In this document: piece after piece, positions 44,991-53,354 of the stretch
How the letters are laid out: each line of letters begins with the position of its first letter
Position numbering within the stretch: the stretch's first letter is position 1
NCBI GenBank assembly: GCA_036704045.1
Contig: DATNQM010000022.1
Coordinates: forward strand, 310,001-374,000
Origin: Ancylothrix sp036704045
GTDB lineage: Bacteria; Cyanobacteriota; Cyanobacteriia; Cyanobacteriales; Oscillatoriaceae
DNA length: 64,000 nt
Direction: 5' to 3'
Notes under the pieces: model-generated
Databases searched by the model: none
The model's input: the letters and a program-made list of their open reading frames with translations, nothing else
Told to the model about the DNA's origin: nothing
Program-made: the position numbers and the translations under genes

Positions 44991-46472
44991 CTAAGGTTCG
45001 CTTTTGATAGTTAAAACTTGTGGCGGTGTAGCATCTGGGGGATAAAGAAAGTCAACTTGCACTAACCGGCGATCACCCGGTGGCATTTTTAACGTCGCTA
45101 AAGCTTGTCCTTCTTGTCCTCGTCGCTGGACTAAGTGGACATAACGAGTTTGAGAAATTCCTTTTTCGTCGTTGTAGCGAACCCGCACTGTCCCCCGAAA
45201 GAAGATTTGCCGATCAAGCGGTTGTAGATATAGTAATTCATCTTTGAGTTCATCAGATTTTAAAGGTGTGGAAATGGATACACGAACCGTCTGGTCGCGG
45301 TCTGTCTTGTTATACAAAGGCATTGTTATGTTATATTCAATAGCATAATTTCCATGCGCTTGATAGGCTGTATCAGGATATCGGGCTAACATTTCAGCAC
45401 TTTGTATCTGGCCGGTACCGAGGGTAATTTCATGAAGGGTGCTCAACCCATAGGAAATAGCCTCGCCTTTTTTTGGCACACTTAAATAGGGAACATTTTT
45501 ATCATCTGTAATTTCGCTTACCCAACGAGAACCGTTTGCGACACCGGCCACCCGACCATAAACAATATCGCCACTGGTGTCATCCAGAGGAGTTGGTCTT
45601 TTATCTCGTGGGCCTGCTAGTCCGCCATTAGTCAGCAACCGCTGCCATTCGTCTAAAGTTGGTGCTCGTTCGCTACCATCGGCATTAAGCGGCGCAAACA
45701 TAGCTAAATTAGCGACATAAACCGGCCCCGAAGAATTCAACCGCATTAAAGTTGACCGGCCATTAGAAACCGGGGCTATTTTTCCCAACGGTAGGGGCAA
45801 ATTCATCAACATAACCGACTGACCGGGGGCTATCCTTATGGTAGCGGGCCAGTTAGTTTGCCTTAAACCGCGCAACACATCATTCATCACCCGACTTCCT
45901 GGCCCCGAAAATACTGTCCCATTGGGGTTATCTATAGCATCAGCTAATTCTACAAACAAAGCATCGGGAGAAGTGAGATAACTTGAACCTTGCAATACTT
46001 GAAAAGTTATAGCCTCACGATTGGGATTATATAAAATAATTCCTTGATACAGTGTGCGTAACTCCACCGACGTGCGGGCGCGGGCAATATGGTGAGAAAA
46101 TAAATCAAACCGGCCTTCAAACGGGTAATTTAAGTGGGCTTCAGGAACCCGCATTCCGTTCGGTGGGAATGTAGAAAGCAAAATACCTTCATTGAGCACT
46201 AACTCAGGACTATTGCTATTAAACACCGGCACACTATCCAATTGACCTGGTAAAGCGCGTATTTGTGTTGGTTCCACCACTTCTTGGGGTGGTATCGGTT
46301 CCATCGCCGGCAACTCATCGAGGGGGGGTAAAACTTCCGGCGGAGGTAAAGGCGGAGTCTTGGGGCGTGTGGGTTGAGGAAAAGAGGGTTGAGAGGGTGA
46401 GGGTGCCGGTGTTCGCCCTGGGGGGGCGGGTATAATTTGAGCAACCGTTACAATGGGCAAAAAAGGCAGCAT
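44991..46472 (-). CDS. DUF3370 exported protein
   Basis: 493 residues. A short hydrophobic start (MLPFLPIVTVAQIIPAPPG) may act as a signal peptide. Then comes a Pro-rich linker (about 20-65) and a large beta-rich body of the DUF3370 type: LPGQLDSVPVFNSNSPELVLNEG, FDLFSHHIARA, LYQGIILYNPN, and GDIVYGRVAGVANGSRW. The family is cyanobacterial and of unknown function, probably extracellular or envelope-associated. The gene is divergent from the MORN-repeat gene. Confidence 0.87.
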   Translation of the reverse strand: MLPFLPIVTVAQIIPAPPGRTPAPSPSQPSFPQPTRPKTPPLPPPEVLPPLDELPAMEPIPPQEVVEPTQIRALPGQLDSVPVFNSNSPELVLNEGILLSTFPPNGMRVPEAHLNYPFEGRFDLFSHHIARARTSVELRTLYQGIILYNPNREAITFQVLQGSSYLTSPDALFVELADAIDNPNGTVFSGPGSRVMNDVLRGLRQTNWPATIRIAPGQSVMLMNLPLPLGKIAPVSNGRSTLMRLNSSGPVYVANLAMFAPLNADGSERAPTLDEWQRLLTNGGLAGPRDKRPTPLDDTSGDIVYGRVAGVANGSRWVSEITDDKNVPYLSVPKKGEAISYGLSTLHEITLGTGQIQSAEMLARYPDTAYQAHGNYAIEYNITMPLYNKTDRDQTVRVSISTPLKSDELKDELLYLQPLDRQIFFRGTVRVRYNDEKGISQTRYVHLVQRRGQEGQALATLKMPPGDRRLVQVDFLYPPDATPPQVLTIKSEP

Positions 46473-46654
46473 TTGTAGAATTGAATAAACAGCAGGAAGT
46501 TTTTTATCAAAAATTCAGATATGATTGCTTACCACCCGAATAAAAGCATAAAGCAATTACAACTTTTGTGAAAGCTTTGCTTAATTCAAAACCGCTGCAA
46601 CTTGAAAACAGCGGCAAGAATTGAAAATTCTTTGCGTTAGCATTTGGTTTTTTA

Positions 46655-47410
46655 ATGGCTGCCGATATGTCTTGGAATTCAAAATTAGTTTTCTCTCAAC
46701 AAGTGTCATTTGTCTCGACTTTTCTGGCCGGTTTTAGTTTCCTCAGCATTCTATATTTTGTCACACCGGCCACCGCCAAAAATGCCACCAGTTATTGTCA
46801 AGGAGAAGGCGATGAAAGAGTAATTGATGGTCGAGGTGTTTGTAGTTTTCCATCGGGCAACCGTTACACCGGCGAATTTCGTAACGGTATCCGCGAAGGA
46901 CAAGGCGTTTTTACTTACATTAATGGCACAGACTGTGAAGGAGAATTTAGAGAAAATGCCCTTAATGGTAGAGGTACTTGTCTATTTCCTTCGGGCAACC
47001 GTTATGAAGGGGAATTTCAAAATGGTTTACCCCAAGGGCAAGGCGTTTTTACATTTTTAGATGATGTTCGTTGTCAAGGTGAATTTAAAAACGGACAGCT
47101 TAATGGTAAAGGCGTTTGTGTGTTTCCTTCAGGCAATCGTTATGAAGGGGAATTTCGTAATAATAATCGTCATGGTCAAGGCATTTTAACCTTTACAGAT
47201 AACACTCGTTGTCAAGGCGAATTTGTCAATGGACAACTTAATGGTAAAGGCGTTTGTGTGTTTCCTTCTGGCAATCGTTATGAAGGGGAATTTCGCAATA
47301 ATAATCGTCATGGTCAGGGTGTTTTTATTTACAATAATGGCACTCGTTTAGAGGGAATTTGGCAAAACGGAAATTTAGTAAGGCCCGTTCCACCGGCATC
47401 TAAAACCTAA
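46655..47410 (+). CDS. MORN-repeat protein with N-terminal membrane/signal segment
   Basis: 251 residues. A hydrophobic segment (about 20-43) precedes at least eight MORN units of ~23 residues (pattern FPSGNRYEGEFRNG...GQGVFT). Alternate units carry cysteines (GRGVCSF, GKGVCVF, NGTDCEGEF). MORN repeats mediate membrane or protein binding in many contexts. Two 46-residue blocks are nearly identical at the DNA level (47099 onward and 47237 onward), showing recent tandem duplication. Start could also be the Met five codons on. No partner is evident. Confidence 0.88.
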   Translation: MAADMSWNSKLVFSQQVSFVSTFLAGFSFLSILYFVTPATAKNATSYCQGEGDERVIDGRGVCSFPSGNRYTGEFRNGIREGQGVFTYINGTDCEGEFRENALNGRGTCLFPSGNRYEGEFQNGLPQGQGVFTFLDDVRCQGEFKNGQLNGKGVCVFPSGNRYEGEFRNNNRHGQGILTFTDNTRCQGEFVNGQLNGKGVCVFPSGNRYEGEFRNNNRHGQGVFIYNNGTRLEGIWQNGNLVRPVPPASKT

Positions 47411-47505
47411 TCTTATTTTAGGGCAACTTCAAAAGTTGCCCCTCCTGTCAAGTTGCTAACTCTCTTCAAAAAATGTTATTATTTAATCTGCCAAATATAT
47501 ATAAT

Positions 47506-47510
47506 AGGAG
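47506..47510 (+). promoter_or_regulatory. Shine-Dalgarno AGGAG that decides the CHAD gene start
   Basis: AGGAG sits 10 bases before ATG 47521. An earlier in-frame ATG at 47473 lies upstream of it and would add 16 poorly conserved residues. Confidence 0.7.
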
Positions 47511-47520
47511 TCAGAAATAT

Positions 47521-48489
47521 ATGAAATCAACAGACATATCAAACGCCCAAACTGTAGGAGATTGCGCCTATTTAGCCATTGAAAAACATTTCCAAAAAAC
47601 CTTAAACCACGAAGCAGATGTTTTGAAAGATACAGACCCCGAAGAACTACATCAAATGCGAGTAGGAATGCGGCGTTTACGTTCAGCAATTAGCGGTTTT
47701 TCTTCTGCCTTAAAATTACCCAAAGCCGCTACCGAAGAAAAAATCGGAAAAATAGCCCGCCAGTTGGGAGAATTGAGAGATTTAGATGTTTTAATTGAAA
47801 CTCTCCAAAATCAATATAAACCTCATTTACCAGAAGATGAACAAGAAAATATTGATACAGTTTTAGAAATTTTAGGAAAGCAACGCCGCAAAGTATTTGC
47901 TAAAGTTTATAAAACTCTCAGAGGTAAAGCCTATCAAAAATTTAAAGATGCTTTAAAAAACTGGCTAGAGAAACCAATTTACTCAGAAGTTGCAGAGTTT
48001 CCAATTTTGTTGGTATTACCTGATTTATTAGCCCCCCAAATTAGTCGTTTACTATTACATCCGGGGTGGTTACTAGGAGGAAATTTAGGTGATTTTCATG
48101 CGGAACCCCTCAACGATGCCAAACCAACCACTATAGAAGCCCAACTGGCAGAAAAAGGGCCGGTTTTACATAGTCTTCGCAAACAAGTTAAACGCGTCCG
48201 CTATCAAATGAGTTTGTTTACAAAACTCTATGGAGAAAACTATGAAGAATATGTTGAAGAAATGAAGGAAGTTCAAGAAATTTTGGGAACCATTCAAGAT
48301 AGTTTTGTTTTAGAAGAAATGCTAGGAGAAATTTTAGATAATCCCCTAGAAAATGAATTGCCAAACTTATCAAAAAAACTCACCGAAACCCGTCAAGAAG
48401 CCTGGGAAAAATGGCAACCTCTCCAACAACGTTATTTAACTGAAGAAACCCGCAAAGCATTTCATTTATCTTTGCTAAACTCTCCTTAA
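47521..48489 (+). CDS. CHAD domain protein (polyphosphate-binding)
   Basis: 322 residues from ATG 47521. CHAD domains are helical bundles with conserved basic residues that bind inorganic polyphosphate. Seen: EELHQMRVGMRRLRSAISGF (first helical pair, with His and Arg), RQLGELRDLDVLIETL, and LHSLRKQVKRVRYQMSLF. No CYTH triphosphatase domain is attached, unlike many family members. It is followed by a hairpin and a Crp/Fnr regulator on the same strand. Confidence 0.9.
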   Translation: MKSTDISNAQTVGDCAYLAIEKHFQKTLNHEADVLKDTDPEELHQMRVGMRRLRSAISGFSSALKLPKAATEEKIGKIARQLGELRDLDVLIETLQNQYKPHLPEDEQENIDTVLEILGKQRRKVFAKVYKTLRGKAYQKFKDALKNWLEKPIYSEVAEFPILLVLPDLLAPQISRLLLHPGWLLGGNLGDFHAEPLNDAKPTTIEAQLAEKGPVLHSLRKQVKRVRYQMSLFTKLYGENYEEYVEEMKEVQEILGTIQDSFVLEEMLGEILDNPLENELPNLSKKLTETRQEAWEKWQPLQQRYLTEETRKAFHLSLLNSP

Positions 48490-48509
48490 TTTTATCTATT
48501 TTTGTTTTT

Positions 48510-48548
48510 AGGTTATGGTTTAAAACTGAAAATAAACAACCATAACCT
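48510..48548. terminator. Hairpin after the CHAD gene
   Basis: A perfect 11-bp stem AGGTTATGGTT/AACCATAACCT (48510-48520 and 48538-48548) with a 17-base loop lies 20 bases after the stop. A pure T-run is missing. The remaining spacer to 48783 shows no gene. Confidence 0.5.
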
Positions 48549-48783
48549 CTAACACAAAATCTTTTTGATATGGTAAATAATACCATGCAAAAAATAGGCC
48601 CAAATCCCAAAAGCCAGAATATTCAAAACAAGATAATTGGTAAAACCTATCTAGGATAACAAAAAATAAAGTTTCATTACCCATACTTAGTTTATTGATT
48701 ACCTCAGCTTTACCTAAGCCCTTTAAAGTAAAAGACAAGATTAGAAATCTTTTCCTTTTCCTTCTTTGCTGGGGTAAACAGAT

Positions 48784-49431
48784 ATGGTTCAAATTGGCAA
48801 TAGCCTTATAGAAATTGATAGCCCAGATGAAACCGAAACTCGTCGGTTAAAACTTTATGGAAAAGGTGAATTAATACCCACAAATACCCACAGCATTTGG
48901 CAAGTTTGCAAAGGCATTGTTCAATTGAGTACCCTTTATCCTTGCGGCGAAGAAGGATTACTAGGTTGGGTTGGCCCTTCGATGTGTTTTGGCCCTTGGT
49001 TTACCTACCTAGAAACTTATCAAGCAAAAGCAGTTTCCGATGTTTATTTAACCTGGTTTTCTCAAACAGAAATTGAATCTTCTCCCCAACTAGCGGCCCA
49101 AATTTTTCCTCAAATGAATCACCGTTTACGGCAAATGGAAGCCTTGTTAGCCATTAGCGGTTTGCGTCGGGTTGAAGATCGTTTAATTCAGTTATTTTTA
49201 TTACTTAAACAGGAAATGGGACAGCCGGTAGCAGATGGAATTTTATTAAATATTCGTTTGACTCATCAAGATATTGCCGGCGCCATTGGTACCAGTCGTG
49301 TCACAATCACTCGTCTACTAGGACACTTAAAACAACAAGGTTTGATAGGTTTTGATTTTAAACGTAAAATTATTTTAAAACCCGATTTTTTTACTATTTC
49401 TGAGTCTATCATTTTAATTAATAAACCATAG
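48784..49431 (+). CDS. Crp/Fnr-family transcription regulator (NtcA-like, not NtcA)
   Basis: 215 residues. N-terminal cNMP-type beta-barrel (about 20-100: LKLYGKGELIPTN, VCKGIVQLSTLYPCGEEGLLGWVG), a dimerisation helix (QMEALLAISGLRRVEDRLIQLFLLLKQE), and a C-terminal winged helix whose recognition helix GTSRVTITRLLGHLKQQGLI resembles that of NtcA (RVTVTRLLGDL). The residues that bind cAMP in Crp are not evident, so the effector is unknown. It is convergent with the metacaspase gene, their stops being 2 bases apart. Confidence 0.88.
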   Translation: MVQIGNSLIEIDSPDETETRRLKLYGKGELIPTNTHSIWQVCKGIVQLSTLYPCGEEGLLGWVGPSMCFGPWFTYLETYQAKAVSDVYLTWFSQTEIESSPQLAAQIFPQMNHRLRQMEALLAISGLRRVEDRLIQLFLLLKQEMGQPVADGILLNIRLTHQDIAGAIGTSRVTITRLLGHLKQQGLIGFDFKRKIILKPDFFTISESIILINKP

Positions 49432-49433
49432 TT

Positions 49434-51392
49434 TTATTTGTTTGAAAATTCATTGTTTCGCATTTTTTCCCAACACCATTCTGCTAAACGTTCCCACTTA
49501 TTAATCAAAATTTCCCCAGATAAGGTAACATTTTCTGGTTGTTGAAACACATTTAACTTCATCAACAATCCACCATCAATAAGTTTATTTAAAACGCCAT
49601 TAATTTCCTCCAAATGGCTAGTATTCGCAGCAATTTGTAGCAAATTTGTTACAGATTCACGCCTTACTACTATTTTAAAATCTGGGGTAAAAATTAGTAA
49701 ATTTAAAAAAATACTTTTTACCCACTCTTGTTGTTGAGGAGAAAAAGTTTCATACAAGTTTTCTGCGTGGTTATTCAAAATCTTTGTTGGTTCGTTAATT
49801 TGTTGATAGCTTTCTAAAGTTAGCCTGCTGTTTTCTCTATCTCGTTGCTGCCAAAGTTGAGTTAGAGTAAATTCTAATAAACCTAAATTTCCTTGAACTT
49901 TACTAAAGTCTTTTTGCAACAATTGTAATAAACCTTCTTCTAACTCATAACCTTTTAATTTGACTGGGAAACTAATAATTTTTTCTAAATTTGATGAGTT
50001 TAAATAACTTAAATAAACTAATTTATCTTGTAGCAAATTTGTCAAAATCGGAAACCTTAAACAATGTTCTAAAAAATCTGCCCGCAAACTAAATGCAACT
50101 ATAAAACGATGGCAAGAAAGCGCCGCAATTTGTTCTAATATTTCTATAAATCTTTGACGTTCAGTTTCCGATTCACAAAGAGTAAAAATTTCCTCTAAAC
50201 AATCAATAACCAGCAAAACTCGCTGATTTTCCTTAAACAATTTAACCAACCAATCTAAATTAGGCGCTTTTTCTACCCCATCATAAATTGTGGTTATTTC
50301 TGTATTTGGTAATAACTCAGCAAAAGCATTTTTTAAACTTTCTAGGGGTTCTTTTCCCGGCAAAATTGGCTTTAATACTTGCCAGTTATTTGCTTGCATA
50401 AGTGGTACTAAACCGGCCAGCAATAAAGAAGTTTTTCCACTACCGGCAGCCCCAATAATCCCCACAAAATTATTTAACTCTAATTTTTGCCGTAAAGCTT
50501 GAATTTCTGCATCCCTGCCAAAAAAGAAACTGCTACTATCCAAAGTAAAAGCCTTTAATCCCTGATAGGGAGAAGTTTCTAAAATTGCCGATGTAGTGGG
50601 CTTAGAAGGATAACTAACTAAAGCCACCGATCTACCCAAACCCATACGGATTGGTAATTGAAAAGTTGTTATATTTTTTTTAGAATTTAAAAAAGCTAAT
50701 TTTTGAAAAAGAAAATTATATAATTCTTCAACTCCAACATTTCCCTCACTATTAGCATTTTGTGGTTGTAAAGCCTCTAACAAAATTGTCGTAAAAGCAC
50801 TATATCCCTTCCCTCTTCTATCTTCATCCAAACTTGCAAAACTTCGACAAGCCGCTATTAAATGAGTATGAGGTTTATAGGTAAAAACAGACAAATTTTC
50901 TTTTAGAGAATTTCCTTCTAAAAAATAAGCCGCATGACAACAGTCGAGAATAACCGCTAAACCCTCAAAATCCGCCTTAGAAATTAACGTATTCAAACTA
51001 TCCAAACAAATACCATGCTGTTGTCCAAAAATTTGCTTATTTTGCATAGTAATAGCACAATCTGACGCCGCAAGATAACCTTTTTTTTGTCCCAGTTCGT
51101 CTGTGACAGTGATGCCATGTCCGCTAAAATAAATAACAGCCTCATTTCCTTTTACTTGTTCCAAAAACCTTAATAATGCTTCTCCTAATTGTTTGCCCGT
51201 CAGCCTTTCTTCCGTAATTTCATAGCAGTTTTTTTCTGCATTCCAACCCTTCGGCAATCTTTCCACAACAAAGTTACCTTGTTTTTCAAGTCTCTGTGCC
51301 ACCGCTTCCGCATCTCGACTTGGTTTTGTTAAACTAGGTAAACCTTCATAGTCCGTTATTCCCACCACCAAAGCATAGCCAATGTTATTCAT
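49434..51392 (-). CDS. Metacaspase-like protease fused to an NTPase (nSTAND-type) domain
   Basis: 652 residues. The N-terminal C14 caspase domain has His92 in VIYFSGHG and Cys152 in ILDCCHAAYFL, the catalytic dyad, after an acidic/basic lead (LVVGITDYEGLPSLTKPSRDAEAV). From about 275 an NTPase module follows: PYQGLKAFTLDSSSFFFGRDAE, Walker A GAAGSGKT (314-321) and a Walker B-like RVLLVIDCLEE. Cyanobacterial relatives usually end in WD40 or other sensor repeats; this one ends after the NTPase and a winged-helix-like tail. Such proteins are thought to act in programmed cell death or defence signalling. No signal peptide, so cytoplasmic. Confidence 0.92.
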   Translation of the reverse strand: MNNIGYALVVGITDYEGLPSLTKPSRDAEAVAQRLEKQGNFVVERLPKGWNAEKNCYEITEERLTGKQLGEALLRFLEQVKGNEAVIYFSGHGITVTDELGQKKGYLAASDCAITMQNKQIFGQQHGICLDSLNTLISKADFEGLAVILDCCHAAYFLEGNSLKENLSVFTYKPHTHLIAACRSFASLDEDRRGKGYSAFTTILLEALQPQNANSEGNVGVEELYNFLFQKLAFLNSKKNITTFQLPIRMGLGRSVALVSYPSKPTTSAILETSPYQGLKAFTLDSSSFFFGRDAEIQALRQKLELNNFVGIIGAAGSGKTSLLLAGLVPLMQANNWQVLKPILPGKEPLESLKNAFAELLPNTEITTIYDGVEKAPNLDWLVKLFKENQRVLLVIDCLEEIFTLCESETERQRFIEILEQIAALSCHRFIVAFSLRADFLEHCLRFPILTNLLQDKLVYLSYLNSSNLEKIISFPVKLKGYELEEGLLQLLQKDFSKVQGNLGLLEFTLTQLWQQRDRENSRLTLESYQQINEPTKILNNHAENLYETFSPQQQEWVKSIFLNLLIFTPDFKIVVRRESVTNLLQIAANTSHLEEINGVLNKLIDGGLLMKLNVFQQPENVTLSGEILINKWERLAEWCWEKMRNNEFSNK

Positions 51393-51588
51393 ATAATTTT
51401 AGAATTTAAATTTAAATTTTGGATACTTGAAAATTTGATGACTATTAAAGAGTAAATGTTTTTTTGACAATCGGGCCGATAAATAGCCTTAAAATACATA
51501 AAACCATTTTGTCTTTAATCCTATTGTTTTGCACCACCCAAGCAGCCGCACTGTAAACTTATGTAAAGTGTACATTTTGGTAGCTACC

Positions 51589-52146
51589 ATGATTTCTCTT
51601 CGCAAATTTTTGAGCATTGTTCTGGCAAGCTGTCTGGTATTCTGTAGCTGGATCAGTTTTACTCCCTCCGCCTTAGCCTTGGGAGGAAAACTACCCCCTC
51701 TCAATGAACCGGCACCTCAGTTTACCCTACCCACCAACACCGGCGATGGCGAAATATCCTTATCAGACTATCAAGGCAAATGGTTGGTACTATACTTTTA
51801 CCCCAAAGACTTTACATCAGGCTGCACCCTAGAAGCACGCCGATTTCAACAAGATTTGCCAAAATATCAAACAAAAGGCGCTGAAATTGTTGGTATAAGC
51901 GCCGATGATATCGAATCTCACGCCGAATTTTGCGACTCAGAAGGCTTAAAATTTCCCCTCCTCGCAGACACCACCGGCAGCGTCAGCAAAGCCTATGGAT
52001 CTTGGTTAGGGTTTTTCTCTATGCGTCACAGCTTTATTATTGACCCCAAAGGCAATCTCCGCGAGGTTTTTCTTAATGTTAACCCCGCTGTTCATAGCAA
52101 CGAAGTTTTAGCACGTCTCGACGAACTTCAAAAAGCTGATTCATAA
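51589..52146 (+). CDS. Exported peroxiredoxin (Bcp/PrxQ type)
   Basis: 185 residues from ATG 51589; a TTG 20 codons upstream is rejected because the signal peptide starts at MISLRKFLSIVLASCLVFCSW and ends near ALALGG. The thioredoxin-fold body reduces peroxides: the peroxidatic cysteine is in KDFTSGCTLEARRF, with Arg and Thr/Ser of the active site around it. The second cysteine of PrxQ proteins five residues on (CxxxxC) is not present (it is Arg), so resolution must use another Cys (EFCDSEG) or an external thiol. Location is lumen or periplasm. A strong terminator follows. Confidence 0.92.
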   Translation: MISLRKFLSIVLASCLVFCSWISFTPSALALGGKLPPLNEPAPQFTLPTNTGDGEISLSDYQGKWLVLYFYPKDFTSGCTLEARRFQQDLPKYQTKGAEIVGISADDIESHAEFCDSEGLKFPLLADTTGSVSKAYGSWLGFFSMRHSFIIDPKGNLREVFLNVNPAVHSNEVLARLDELQKADS

Positions 52147-52180
52147 TATTTAGTATATCTGAATCAAAAACTTCTAAAGA

Positions 52181-52236
52181 AAACCGGGTTTCTTAAAAAA
52201 CAAAACCTTCTCAATTTAAAAGAGACCCGGTTTTTT
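52181..52236. terminator. Rho-independent terminator after the peroxiredoxin gene
   Basis: A 13-bp stem AAACCGGGTTTCT/AGAGACCCGGTTT (52181-52193 and 52221-52233, one G-T pair) ends in TTTTTT. The loop is long (27 bases). Confidence 0.75.
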
Positions 52237-52267
52237 AAATTTACAACTTCACTCCTGGTTAATTTCC

Positions 52268-52780
52268 ATGACAAACAACGAACTTCTACCTCAAAATTTA
52301 CCAGAATTTGCCGAACCTCCCACCAAAGAAAAGTTAGATTTACAGTTAAATATTCCACCAGCCCTCGATTTGGTAGAACAACAATCTCCCGAATTAGAAA
52401 TAGGAAACTCAACCGAATACATCAAAAATAAGCCGGTTTTGGGAGTACGGTTTTTGCTAGGTATTTCCACCGCAGCAAGTCAATTTTTTGCCGAAGCAGT
52501 CAAAATAGACCGCGATTCTATTACCGATTTAGAAATGAAACCGGCCCGCATTTATACAGGGTTGACATTCACCGGCTTTAGTGCATTAGGATTAGTTTTA
52601 TTAATGTTTTATATCAGTCGATTTCATCCAGAATTTGCCAAAACAGAATGGGTTAAATATTTTTGGTATCAATATATATTATTAGTAAGTTTAGGCGTAG
52701 CAGGAATGAGTATGCTAGGAAGAGAAGCCCTACGCCAGTCAATAAAACAACAAAATTATTCAGACCAGAGAACAGATTAA
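52268..52780 (+). CDS. Unknown membrane protein with two transmembrane helices
   Basis: 170 residues. The first ~60 are hydrophilic and acidic/Pro-rich. Then come FLLGISTAASQFFAEAV and two membrane helices (about 95-115: GLTFTGFSALGLVLLMFY; about 130-150: YQYILLVSLGVAGMSML) and a short basic tail. I do not recognise the family. It starts 32 bases after a terminator, so it has its own promoter or depends on read-through. A hairpin follows at 52822-52855. Confidence 0.75.
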   Translation: MTNNELLPQNLPEFAEPPTKEKLDLQLNIPPALDLVEQQSPELEIGNSTEYIKNKPVLGVRFLLGISTAASQFFAEAVKIDRDSITDLEMKPARIYTGLTFTGFSALGLVLLMFYISRFHPEFAKTEWVKYFWYQYILLVSLGVAGMSMLGREALRQSIKQQNYSDQRTD

Positions 52781-52821
52781 AACTGAACTTTTGCAAAAAA
52801 AAACCCCAAAAAATAAAATAT

Positions 52822-52855
52822 GAGCGCCTTTCGCCTAAAAAGCGAGTGGGCGCTC
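52822..52855. terminator. Hairpin terminator between convergent genes
   Basis: A 7-bp G/C-rich stem GAGCGCC/GGCGCTC (52822-52828 and 52849-52855) with TTC after it. It stands between the two-helix membrane protein gene (+) and the anti-sigma kinase gene (-). Confidence 0.6.
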
Positions 52856-52919
52856 TTCAAAAATAGAGAAGGCTCTACCAGCAAAGATTCTGTAAGCAGT
52901 GGTACTTTTAGCGTTACGA

Positions 52920-53351
52920 CTAAACTTTTTTCAAGTCAGGTAAACTAGCGTGTAACTTCAGACAATTTCGACCATCATCAACTTGCAAACAATATTCAAC
53001 ACGATCCATAAGCCGGTTCATAATTAACCAGCCATAACCGCCATCTTGCAAATCTTCAGGGGAAGGAGCCATATAAGTTGATAAATCATAACCTTGACCG
53101 TGATCCCAAACTTCAAGAGCGATATCACGATCCTTAAGTTCTAAGCGAAGAACCACCGGCAAATTCGGCCTATCCCTGTGAGCATGGCGCACCACATTAG
53201 AATAGGCTTCAGCCAGAACCAAGCGTAAACGATTAGATTGCCTAGGCCAATCAGTATGACTGCTTAGATCAAGCTCTAAACTGCCCAGCAGCCAGTTTTC
53301 AACAATGGTCAAAAACCGTAAATCGCTTGGCACATGAAGCTCACTTCTCAT
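52920..53351 (-). CDS. Anti-sigma regulatory factor (RsbW-like serine kinase)
   Basis: 143 residues with a HATPase_c fold of the RsbW/SpoIIAB type. N-box EAYSNVVRHAHRD, G1 box DHGQGYD, and a glycine box GGYGWLIMNRLMD are visible. These kinases phosphorylate an anti-anti-sigma factor (STAS domain) and release or bind a sigma factor or other target. The ATG lies 3 bases after the stop of the phosphatase gene upstream, so the two form an operon in which kinase and phosphatase oppose each other. The STAS partner is not in the window. Confidence 0.9.
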   Translation of the reverse strand: MRSELHVPSDLRFLTIVENWLLGSLELDLSSHTDWPRQSNRLRLVLAEAYSNVVRHAHRDRPNLPVVLRLELKDRDIALEVWDHGQGYDLSTYMAPSPEDLQDGGYGWLIMNRLMDRVEYCLQVDDGRNCLKLHASLPDLKKV

Positions 53352-53354
53352 AGC

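Noticed and set aside
48784..49431. Assignment of the Crp/Fnr regulator as NtcA itself
   Set aside because: The recognition helix is similar, but the N-terminal half does not carry the strongly conserved NtcA sequence; called only NtcA-like.
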